This document shows positions 47,524 through 55,933 of a stretch of 64,000 bases of DNA, piece after piece. This DNA is from Microcaldota archaeon (GTDB lineage: Archaea > Micrarchaeota > Micrarchaeia > Micrarchaeales > Micrarchaeaceae): assembly GCA_021799635.1 (NCBI GenBank), contig JAJZAB010000002.1, positions 1-64,000 of the forward strand, written 5' to 3'. Under the pieces are notes generated by a model. That model had not been told where the DNA came from and did no database searches. It saw nothing but the letters and a program-made list of their open reading frames with translations. Each line of letters starts with the position of its first letter. Positions within the stretch are counted from its first letter, which is position 1. The position numbers and the translations under genes are program-made.

Positions 47524-47610
47524 ATGGGTATAAACAAGATAGTAGACAGGATTCTGAGCGAACCTAAAAAGGTACGTAAGATATATGACATGTGGAGAGG
47601 ACGCTCGTAA
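47524..47610 (+). CDS. Candidate 28-aa peptide MGINKIVDRILSEPKKVRKIYDMWRGRS upstream of radical SAM gene
   Basis: Small ORF between a TATA-like element (gtatatatattta ~47470) and the rSAM start at 47649. Confidence 0.3.
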   Translation: MGINKIVDRILSEPKKVRKIYDMWRGRS

Positions 47611-47648
47611 ACATTACACCATTACAGTTATAAAATAACTGTGAATAG

Positions 47649-48896
47649 ATGTATACAATACAACAGCTAGAGGATGCCAATTCGGCAGTTAGCAAATCTA
47701 TAGAGAGTATCTCAAAATCCAGTAGATTTGTCCCTAACAGTGTCTCAATTGTCGTAAAGCTTACGAATAGCTGCAACTATGGTTGCACCTATTGCTACAT
47801 ATCAGGGCCACTAATAAGCGGTGATAAAAAGGAGTTTAACAACCACAAGCACTTATCCGACCTGTATGATAAGTTATCAAAAAGCGAGACTATAAAGTAT
47901 GTCAATTTAATTGCCCATGGTGGAGAACCTCTTTTACTTGGTAAGAGGTTCTTTAAAGATATGATTAAGGCTCAAAAAGAGATACTTAAAGATAAGCAAG
48001 TAGTTAATACCATACAAACAAATGGTTCCTTAATTGATGAAGAGTGGGCTGAATTCTTCAAAGAAAACAATTTTCAAGTTGGGATAAGCTTAGATGGACC
48101 TGAAGATTTACACATAGAACAACGTCCTTCATTATCAGGGGACTCTTTTGAACAGACAATTAGAGGGATACAAATTCTTCAGGAAAATGGTATAAAATTT
48201 CATTGTCTTGCAGTAGCAACAAAAAAACTTATTACATACGATGTGGAAAGGCTGTTTCACTTCTTTTTAGATAATGGTATAAAGAGCTTTGAGTTCTTGC
48301 CACAGGACTCGGTTATAGATAGTAGCGGTAACATATTGTCAGAGGATATCTATTTCACAAACGAATATGCGAATTTCATTATAAAATTATTCGATGTATG
48401 GTATGAACATAATGATCCAAACGTACATATACTTCTTTTCGAGGATATAATAAGAACACTCGTAGGGAATGTAACAAAGAGCTGCCAAATAGGTAAAGGC
48501 ATGTGCGCCAATGCTGTTTTTACTTACTACCCAGATGGCACACTCCAACCATGTGACAAGTTTCCTAGGGCTTATGGTGATTCAGAAAATCTCATCACAA
48601 AGTTGCCTGAAGTAATCTCTTTTGATGATGTTTTCACCTTGGAGAAACAAAAATCCGCTATCCTGAGTCAGGTAAAAAGCTTCGAAATGTGTAAAGGTTG
48701 TCCATGGATAAAGAAATGTAGAGGAGGATGCGTCTTTGATCGGTATATGTATTTCAAGCTGGGCTTAGACAAAACAAATACCTTTAGGGATTGTCCCACA
48801 TACAAACTATACAGCCACATTGCCAAGCGCTTAATGAAACTTAATGTAATAAAACCAAATCTTGAGCCGTTACCTTATGATAAAATAGTGGTTTAA
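47649..48896 (+). CDS. Radical SAM protein with SPASM domain
   Basis: 415 aa; CNYGCTYCYISGP CxxxCxxC motif; C-terminal CQIGKGMCANAVFTYYPDGTLQPCDKF...CKGCPWIKKCRGGC. Confidence 0.92.
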   Translation: MYTIQQLEDANSAVSKSIESISKSSRFVPNSVSIVVKLTNSCNYGCTYCYISGPLISGDKKEFNNHKHLSDLYDKLSKSETIKYVNLIAHGGEPLLLGKRFFKDMIKAQKEILKDKQVVNTIQTNGSLIDEEWAEFFKENNFQVGISLDGPEDLHIEQRPSLSGDSFEQTIRGIQILQENGIKFHCLAVATKKLITYDVERLFHFFLDNGIKSFEFLPQDSVIDSSGNILSEDIYFTNEYANFIIKLFDVWYEHNDPNVHILLFEDIIRTLVGNVTKSCQIGKGMCANAVFTYYPDGTLQPCDKFPRAYGDSENLITKLPEVISFDDVFTLEKQKSAILSQVKSFEMCKGCPWIKKCRGGCVFDRYMYFKLGLDKTNTFRDCPTYKLYSHIAKRLMKLNVIKPNLEPLPYDKIVV

Positions 48897-49471
48897 TGAC
48901 AAACGAGAAAACAAAAAGTCCAAAGATGACTAAAGAGGAGTTTGTAAGAAGAATAGAGAAGGGAGAAACAAATTTCGCAGGAGTTGAATTTCCAAAAGGA
49001 ATAGAACTGAAAGGCATGAAGTTCGTAGGGTTTGATTTCAGGGATGCAATAATCCAAAATTCGGACCTTTCTGGCTCAGACTTCAGCTCTTCATACCTTA
49101 GGGATATCGATCTTAAAGGCTCAAAGGTTAGGAGTTCAATATTTGTGCGTGCTGACATAAGGGGCGGAGACTTAGAAAGCGTTGATGCTACTTCTGCTGT
49201 GTTTGAAAGAGCTTATATGTGTGGAGCTTATATAAAGAATGCAATCTTTAAGGATACTAGAATAGGTAATGCATTCCTTAGTGGAACTTATTTTGAAGCC
49301 ACAGACATTAGAGGGATGTCTGGGCTCGACACTGCTCATGGAATAGAAGCTACAGTATTTAGACAAACTGTTGTGACTGATAAGCAAAGAAGGCAGATAG
49401 AATCAAGAAAGAGCACAAAAATAGAGCAGTTTGTGATAAAGACAGAACCACAATTAAGGAAAGAGAAATAG
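48896..49471 (+). CDS. Pentapeptide-repeat protein, translationally coupled to the radical SAM gene
   Basis: FDFRDAIIQNSDLSGSDFSSSYLRDIDLKGSKVRSSIFVRADIRGGDLESVDATSAVFERAYMCGAYIKNAIF; TAATG overlap at 48894-48898. Confidence 0.88.
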   Translation: MTNEKTKSPKMTKEEFVRRIEKGETNFAGVEFPKGIELKGMKFVGFDFRDAIIQNSDLSGSDFSSSYLRDIDLKGSKVRSSIFVRADIRGGDLESVDATSAVFERAYMCGAYIKNAIFKDTRIGNAFLSGTYFEATDIRGMSGLDTAHGIEATVFRQTVVTDKQRRQIESRKSTKIEQFVIKTEPQLRKEK

Positions 49472-51406
49472 CTATTGTTGGTTTTGTTTTATTTTCTTTA
49501 TTCTGGTTGAAAAGCTCATTTCAGACGTAGCCTTTTCATGGACTAGCCCGTAATCCCTTTTTGCAGTATTGTATATGTTATCCATTAATTCAACTATTTG
49601 ACCGCCCATACCATGAACTGGATGCTCTTTGTCTATAGTTATCCTATCTATATAGCTTACAAGATCCTGACTCTTATTTTTGTCATCAGCAAATATTTCT
49701 TCTATACAATCACGAAGCATAATGTTTGATGGTATAGTCCAATAAGCAAAGGAATATAGTGAAAGTTTTAAAGCTTCGGATAGAGTATTTCTGTCTCCAA
49801 TTACGTATCGGCTCATCAGATATTTTGAATCGTCATAGTAGCCGGAAGCTATTTTAAGATAATGGTTTATCTTTTTATCTATTTTTTCTACATCTTTTGT
49901 TCTAGTGATTTTTGAGGCTTCCAAGACTTCCTTTCTTATTCTCTTGCTTTTTTTACACGCCTCAAACAATACAGAATATCTATACCACACTTCTGAACCG
50001 CCATCTAGTACTGGTAGATTGTACTTTTTGTGCAATGCTGATGTTATAATACTTAGATCGCCTGCAAGTGATAAATGATAGTGTAATGTAATTCTAGAAT
50101 AATCTTTTTCGATTATTGTAATCTTGCCCCAGTATTTGAAAATGGAAAGTTTGTCTGGGTCAACGTATGTGGCCTTACGAACCTTTTTTATGACTAGTTC
50201 TTTCCTGTTAGGAAGCGTAACCTTTCCAGTATCACCATCTATACAAACTTCTTCGTTGTTTTTTATTATGGTAGCTGCCTTATCTACACCAACTACACAG
50301 GGCACTTTATATTCCCTAGACAGTATTGCAACGTGTGAGGTTATCCCGGCAGGCTCTACAATCACCCCTCCAAAATCTTTTATTATATAAGAATCATCAA
50401 GAGGTAATTCGCCAGCCACAAGCACCCTATCTTTACCCTTTATCATTTCATCTATATTTGCTTTTGGATCAAATATTACAACTTTACCACAGAAGCTTCC
50501 GCTGCTTGCTGGAAATCCACCAAATTCCATATTGCCAGATCGTAAGGGAACTTTAGCAGTCAATTTCCGAGCTTGAAGAAGTATCGGTCCGTTTGCTGAA
50601 TAAGCCCATTCAATGTCTAATGGAAACATAATATGCTCTATCTTTTTCATAATAGAGGATAAATCTTTAATCTCGAAATCAAAGAGAATGCTCTTTTCAC
50701 TTTCGGCTTTATATTTTATTATTTCTCCAGTTTCTTTATGCATTATGTATGTATCTGGTGTTTTTGTTCCTGCCGTTACGCCTTCTGGATCATTAGAAAC
50801 CGCTTCTATTACATAACGTTTGCTATTGTCTTCATCTGGATTGAAAAAGAAACCTACACCATATTTAGAATTTAAAACCATTTCTTGAACTATGCAAGCC
50901 ATTTTTATGTTTTTGATCTCTATTTTATTTTCTGCCATATATTTTACTGCACGGGAACTAAAAAGAGAACAGAAAACCTTTTTTATAGCGTTTTTGACAT
51001 TCTCCTTATCTAAATTTAAAAATGTATCGAATCTACCAGCAAAGCTTGCATTGGGTGAATCTTCGCATGTTGCAGAACTTCTTACTACAAAAGGCTGTTG
51101 CAAGTCCTTTATACAATCTTCTATTTCTGAGCTAATTTGATCGTTTATTATCGTCTTGTCTAAAAGTTCCGAAGTCTTTTTGCTATATGTATCCTCTGTT
51201 ATGTCACCTTTAATGAAATTTTCTACACAATTTAGCAATTCGTTAAAGATGACTTTGTTATTTATAAAATCATCATAAGCAGCTGTAGTTACTACTATGC
51301 CCTTTGGAATTTTAGCATATTTGGCTACGAGGGATAGATTGTATGCTTTATTACCAATTAATCTAGCTTTTCTTACTATTTTATCAAGCTTAAAGCAATA
51401 TTGCAT
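49472..51406 (-). CDS. PEP synthase/rifampin-phosphotransferase-like protein (ATP-grasp PPDK_N + His swivel domain + unique C-terminus)
   Basis: PFVVRSSATCEDSPNASFAGRFDTFLN; FGGVIVEPAGITSHVAILSREYKVPCVVGV (phospho-His loop). Confidence 0.85.
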   Translation of the reverse strand: MQYCFKLDKIVRKARLIGNKAYNLSLVAKYAKIPKGIVVTTAAYDDFINNKVIFNELLNCVENFIKGDITEDTYSKKTSELLDKTIINDQISSEIEDCIKDLQQPFVVRSSATCEDSPNASFAGRFDTFLNLDKENVKNAIKKVFCSLFSSRAVKYMAENKIEIKNIKMACIVQEMVLNSKYGVGFFFNPDEDNSKRYVIEAVSNDPEGVTAGTKTPDTYIMHKETGEIIKYKAESEKSILFDFEIKDLSSIMKKIEHIMFPLDIEWAYSANGPILLQARKLTAKVPLRSGNMEFGGFPASSGSFCGKVVIFDPKANIDEMIKGKDRVLVAGELPLDDSYIIKDFGGVIVEPAGITSHVAILSREYKVPCVVGVDKAATIIKNNEEVCIDGDTGKVTLPNRKELVIKKVRKATYVDPDKLSIFKYWGKITIIEKDYSRITLHYHLSLAGDLSIITSALHKKYNLPVLDGGSEVWYRYSVLFEACKKSKRIRKEVLEASKITRTKDVEKIDKKINHYLKIASGYYDDSKYLMSRYVIGDRNTLSEALKLSLYSFAYWTIPSNIMLRDCIEEIFADDKNKSQDLVSYIDRITIDKEHPVHGMGGQIVELMDNIYNTAKRDYGLVHEKATSEMSFSTRIKKIKQNQQ

Positions 51407-51484
51407 TTAAACACCCACTCTCTAACTATTGATATGTGATATAGACGTATCAATATCTTAAAACCCTACCATTTAATAATGAAA

Positions 51485-52082
51485 GGGCTTTGAAATCCCT
51501 TGCCTTCAGGCATGTGGATGAAAAAGCCACAATTTTCTATTTCTTTTTATCGTAGTAAATGTTAAGGCGGCCGTTAGGCCGCCGAAACGTGAACAACATG
51601 AATAGTGGGAACTATAAAAATAAAGAGTTTGCGCATGGGCCGCATTTGATTGGGGTAAGTGAATATCACTTGCAGTGGGTGACGAAATACAGGTATGAAA
51701 CCCTGTTGAAGGAAAGTCACTATGTTGACTGTGAAAACGCGCTGAAAAATGCGGCGGAAAGGCACGGAATATTCGTGAAAGAACTCGGCGTAATGCCGGA
51801 CCATGTCCACATGATCGTATTTCTGCCGCCGGAAATGAGTGTTTCAAAGGTGATAAATCTTCTGAAAGGATGCAGTTCCTACGAACTTTTCAAATTGCAC
51901 CCCAAATTTCGACTGCAATATCAAAGAGGACATTTTTGGGGAAGGGGTTACTTCTACAGATCCGTCAGCAATGTCGACGACGAAACGGCCAGCAGGTACG
52001 TAAGAGAAGATAACGATCCACGGCAAAGACGTCTCAATTGACCGCCATGGAAACCCACGCCTTTAGGCGTGGGAGGAGATCA
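51485..52082 (+). mobile_element. IS200-type insertion sequence (TnpA only)
   Basis: Left hairpin TGCCTTCAGGCA ~51500, right hairpin CCCACGCC-TTTA-GGCGTGGG at 52051-52070, internal tnpA. Confidence 0.85.
51598..52041 (+). CDS. tnpA: IS200/IS605-family Y1 transposase TnpA
   Basis: HLQWVTKYRYETLL, MPDHVHMIVFLPP (HUH), GYFYRSVSNV catalytic Tyr region. Confidence 0.95.
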   Translation: MNSGNYKNKEFAHGPHLIGVSEYHLQWVTKYRYETLLKESHYVDCENALKNAAERHGIFVKELGVMPDHVHMIVFLPPEMSVSKVINLLKGCSSYELFKLHPKFRLQYQRGHFWGRGYFYRSVSNVDDETASRYVREDNDPRQRRLN

Positions 52083-52113
52083 TACATACAAACCCCAATT
52101 ACGATGTCAATCA

Positions 52114-52131
52114 CAAATCTCGGACTCCCCA
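52114..52131. repeat. att-like copy B of tRNA-Pro 3' end (CAAATCTCGGACTCCCCA, 18/18)
   Basis: Exact match to 46643-46660. Confidence 0.8.
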
Positions 52132-52254
52132 ATTAAAGATAGGGGTTATATATAGAAGCATTAAGTGTTACCTTTTTGTAACATAGATAGACAGAGTAGC
52201 ATCGCTTTTATGCACAATGCAAAATTTATAATAGGAAATCGTGGCATAAATTAG

Positions 52255-52896
52255 TCATTTGCTGTCAGCGTTTAATGTCGTTTGAATTATTATCCTTACT
52301 GCCTTTTCTAGCATCGATTCCTCCATACTTGGTATTTTCTCGCGGGTTGCGTAGTGCACATGCTCCATAGTTACAACCTGCTTTGTTGTCAACGGCAAGT
52401 GAACAAAGCCTGCTTTTCTTATTCCAATTTTATCTGAGAGCCTCATAACTTCGTAGAACACTTCGTTTGATACGAAAGTATCTGGGAAAAATGAGTACTC
52501 CGCGGGTATGCCGTGATTTTGCAAGCTCGCTTTTATCTCTTTCAGCGGCAGCCCGGAAAAATACGCGCTTGGTCCATTTTCGTACAGTGGTTCGTCGAAC
52601 TCCTCTTTGTCATTTCTGAAATAATATCTGTTTATCGCAATTCTTTCCAACGATATGCAGCCCCTTCCGCCAGCCAGCCCCAAAGCTACCACAAACGCTG
52701 GCTTGTATTCTTCAACATAATTCTCAAGGACCTTCCTAACTTCCTTATGCTCTACCAGCAAAAGTTTGCCTACAATCGTAGTGTTCATTATCGTTTTGCC
52801 ATCCAGTTTCTTTGCAATCTCTCCAGAAGGATTATAAGTATAATTCAGAAACGGCCCGAATCCGGTTAAAAGCATATTCGTCGTTTTATGATTCAT
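52255..52896 (-). CDS. Pyrrolidone-carboxylate peptidase (C15) homolog with Ser at nucleophile position
   Basis: LLTGFGPFLNYTYNPSGEIAKKLDGK, GLAGGRGCISLERIAIN, DTFVSNEVFY (normally Cys-Asn), AGFVHLPL. Confidence 0.8.
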   Translation of the reverse strand: MNHKTTNMLLTGFGPFLNYTYNPSGEIAKKLDGKTIMNTTIVGKLLLVEHKEVRKVLENYVEEYKPAFVVALGLAGGRGCISLERIAINRYYFRNDKEEFDEPLYENGPSAYFSGLPLKEIKASLQNHGIPAEYSFFPDTFVSNEVFYEVMRLSDKIGIRKAGFVHLPLTTKQVVTMEHVHYATREKIPSMEESMLEKAVRIIIQTTLNADSK

Positions 52897-53131
52897 ACAA
52901 CCATCAGTATTTGATAATGCTATCTTTTTTATATGTTTCTGCATATACCGCAATGTTGACTTATTTATACTAACCTCTTGCGATCTCGCGGCGTTAAACT
53001 TAGCACCTTACTGCGAATATCTGTGTTATCCACCATTTATCTAGAGTTCTGGCATGTTAAATTGAAGCTTGATAAGTATATAATAATCAGCACAATAAGC
53101 ACACAGAATTGTATAACGAAATATAGCAAGT

Positions 53132-53184
53132 GATATACATTCCACAACATCTATTTTACGGGAGATTAGCGGACTCCCCATTTA
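53132..53184. repeat. Long direct repeat copy 1 (53 bp) containing the att core CGGACTCCCCA (scar C)
   Basis: 52/53 identical to 55851-55903. Confidence 0.9.
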
Positions 53185-53495
53185 TGCTTAGGGGTTATAT
53201 ATAACTCATCGAAATGCCTTCCTATTTTATCGTCTAAGTCAAATTCTACTATCTGTAAATTCTGTATCTTTTAGGAACGGAATCTTAACATAGTTTTAGT
53301 ATGGTGAAAAACCAGTTATGAAACTTTCTTTATGCCTTACCCCTAGTTTATATTATCTTATAATATTCAACACCTGATATTTATTATCAGTACAAGTGCA
53401 AAAGTATTTAAGGATCCAGCCTCACAATTACTTGAATTGGGATAAAGAACGAGAAAACTAGAATAATATAAAAATGCTAACTTTGAAGTGTAATT

Positions 53496-54338
53496 ATGGC
53501 TATTCTAGACGCATTAAAGAAGATCAGTGGCAATATAGGAACAGGCATCAAAAAATCAATAAACCAAGCACAAGAGAATGCTAGAGAAAATACCGAACGA
53601 CGAAATTTAAAGCGACGTCTATTAAGTTATTTCACTCGCAATCAATTGGATAGGATGTTACTACAATATGGTGAAAGTCCATTACCTAATTTTAGAAAAG
53701 ACCCCATAACCAATGAAAAATATAAAACAACTATGGATGACAGGATTAACGATTGCATCAACAAAATATCCCTAAAAAATATGGAAGTATTTGCTAGTAA
53801 AAACCTTAGGAATAATCCTTATGTACGAGATATGATAATTGAAATAGATAAATGGTTAGATGAGCAAAAAAAGAGGCGTCGAGATACTTCATCTCAAGTT
53901 ATAAAAACAGAGGGCGAGAATACGCCAATTTCTGAACTTACAAATTTATTAAATAAGATAAAGGTAAATTTTGAAGAAACGATGGGGGATCAGCACTATA
54001 ATACTGAAGACGAATTTAATAAAGCACTAGTTGCTTGGCTAAGAAGTAGATATGGAAATAAAATAGAAGACCCACATAATATCCACACAGGGCATTCGGG
54101 AGACATAGTTTATAACGGTGAGCAAGGTAGATATGTACTCGAACTAAAACTTGCTTATGGTGGATCGCTAGATTATGGTTTTAAGGAGATAGCAGAATAT
54201 AAATACTCGGGCGAATTTAAAGACATTGGTGTTATAATCTGGGATGATGGCCAGATGCCTTATGATAGTCTAAAAAGCGAACAGCGTAAACTTGAACTAA
54301 GTGGAGCGAAAGTTATAATTATAAAACCAAGAGCGTAG
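53496..54338 (+). CDS. Putative PD-(D/E)XK nuclease-fold protein (island)
   Basis: 280 aa; EDEFNKALVAWLRSRYG...HTGHSGDIVYNGEQGRYVLELKLA (GD-x(n)-ExK). Confidence 0.6.
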   Translation: MAILDALKKISGNIGTGIKKSINQAQENARENTERRNLKRRLLSYFTRNQLDRMLLQYGESPLPNFRKDPITNEKYKTTMDDRINDCINKISLKNMEVFASKNLRNNPYVRDMIIEIDKWLDEQKKRRRDTSSQVIKTEGENTPISELTNLLNKIKVNFEETMGDQHYNTEDEFNKALVAWLRSRYGNKIEDPHNIHTGHSGDIVYNGEQGRYVLELKLAYGGSLDYGFKEIAEYKYSGEFKDIGVIIWDDGQMPYDSLKSEQRKLELSGAKVIIIKPRA

Positions 54339-54549
54339 CAGTGGCGTTCTAATTTTATTGAAATCCGAGTCATAATTGTTTAAATACTTTCTAAGCGTTA
54401 AAAAGTAAGTTCACATGTGCGTTTACAAAAGAAGGCAGACTAACTTTGAAAATTTAAAATCACTCGGAAAACTCGGCATTGAAAACTTAGGTTATTACCT
54501 TTAGGATCTGGACACTTTGCGGATGTTTTGATTGGATGCTTTCCATGCG

Positions 54550-55368
54550 CTACTTTTTCCTTGCCACTAGCAGTACATGTACGCTTACATTTACAACCTC
54601 GGGCCTTGTGCATAAGTTGTAGTGCATTTCTAGCCAGTTCTTCCATGCCTTCTTGTTCTTTGCGAGCTTGTTTATGGCATCTATGGATGGAGTTGCTAGG
54701 CCCTCGAGGCCAGCAAGCTCTAGCACCTCTGCGTTCTTGCATGCAGCGCCGAATTCGCTGACCAGTTCATTCGGGGAGAAGTAATGGCAGTAGTACTTGC
54801 CTATCCAGAGACGGTCTTCGCCAGTCTTCCATAAGCTTCTGAAGTTGTCTGTGGCTATCTCTTCCGGCCACCCGCTCGGCCCCAGGGACACTGCGCCGTA
54901 CCTGTTCATAACCGATATGAAAATCGGGGCGCCGTGCTTTGCCACGCGCACCAGCTCAGACATTGCCTTCCTCCTCTTCGGCTTTCCGTAAACAAGCGAT
55001 AGCGGACCGCCCAGGCACAAAACGGCATCGAATGTCGAATCCTTGAATCCTGACAAATTCGTTATGTCTCCTACGACTGCACTTTTCACATTTTGGACAA
55101 TACCTTCACGCGCAATTTCTTTTTTTGCAGCCGCTATGTTGTGGCTTGATATGTCAAGCAGGACCATATTGTGGCCCTGCTTTGCAAGCTCAATCGTATA
55201 AACGCCAGTGCCGCCCCCGGCATCCAGCACAAGCCCTGCCTTGGGCAGGTACTTGTTAAGAAACATTAAAGTGGTGCTGAATTCTAGCGAATGGTACGGA
55301 TCCTGCTTTAGACGGATATGTTCGTGTTCCCAGTATGTTGAATAAAGCTTTCTTATATCTTTGATCAT
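54550..55368 (-). CDS. SAM-dependent methyltransferase (class I)
   Basis: GLVLDAGGGTGVYTIELAKQGHNMVLLDISSHNI; FDAVLCLGGPLS. Confidence 0.88.
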   Translation of the reverse strand: MIKDIRKLYSTYWEHEHIRLKQDPYHSLEFSTTLMFLNKYLPKAGLVLDAGGGTGVYTIELAKQGHNMVLLDISSHNIAAAKKEIAREGIVQNVKSAVVGDITNLSGFKDSTFDAVLCLGGPLSLVYGKPKRRKAMSELVRVAKHGAPIFISVMNRYGAVSLGPSGWPEEIATDNFRSLWKTGEDRLWIGKYYCHYFSPNELVSEFGAACKNAEVLELAGLEGLATPSIDAINKLAKNKKAWKNWLEMHYNLCTRPEVVNVSVHVLLVARKK

Positions 55369-55784
55369 GTTTTCACCACTTTAGCTTTAGCACTGGTTAG
55401 GATTTCTCTCCATGCGTCATGATTAAATTTGGTTAATGCATCATTAAATGTTGCCCAGATATACCCTTTGTGCTCTTGGCTAATAATTACCTTATCGTTT
55501 GGTACTTTTATAAGATATAAGAATATTATGCGTGTATTTCCAGTAGAACTGCTAACATATTCGTTTTTTCCTACAAAATTTTCTATCAACTCAAATTTTT
55601 CAATACCTGTTTCTTCTTTAAGTTCACGCTTAAGCGTTTCGATGTCATTTTCATCTTCTAACTGATGTCCTTTTGGAAACTCCCAGAAATCGCCATTTTT
55701 ATCAGCTCTATTTAATAATAAATAGAGGCCAGATGAATTAACAACTATCGCTCCAACAGATTTTTCTACTACCATACAAATCAC
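55365..55784 (-). CDS. NUDIX hydrolase (Ap4A-hydrolase-like)
   Basis: WEFPKGHQLEDENDIETLKRELKEETGI Nudix box. Confidence 0.92.
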   Translation of the reverse strand: MICMVVEKSVGAIVVNSSGLYLLLNRADKNGDFWEFPKGHQLEDENDIETLKRELKEETGIEKFELIENFVGKNEYVSSSTGNTRIIFLYLIKVPNDKVIISQEHKGYIWATFNDALTKFNHDAWREILTSAKAKVVKT

Positions 55785-55850
55785 TTTTTAATAAAAGTTT
55801 TTTTTCTATTACATCTATTAATCTATTTATAATTGCGATATATAGAGATC

Positions 55851-55903
55851 GATATACATTTCACAACATCTATTTTACGGGAGATTAGCGGACTCCCCAT
55901 TTA
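55851..55903. repeat. Long direct repeat copy 2 (53 bp) containing the att core (scar D)
   Basis: 52/53 identical to 53132-53184. Confidence 0.9.
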
Positions 55904-55933
55904 GATTTGTGTGGGTATATATAAATCCTTCAA

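Noticed and set aside
47510-47524. Upstream ATG (47510) as start of a longer rSAM precursor peptide
   Set aside because: Frame reads ATG GCG CGT AAC TGA and stops; only the ATG at 47524 opens the 28-aa frame
54440-54742. Antisense ORF MQERRGARACWPRG... and many similar antisense ORFs in the track (e.g. 1804-2340, 26319-27002, 36051-36590)
   Set aside because: Lie opposite convincingly coding genes, low-complexity or codon-shadow translations with no family signature
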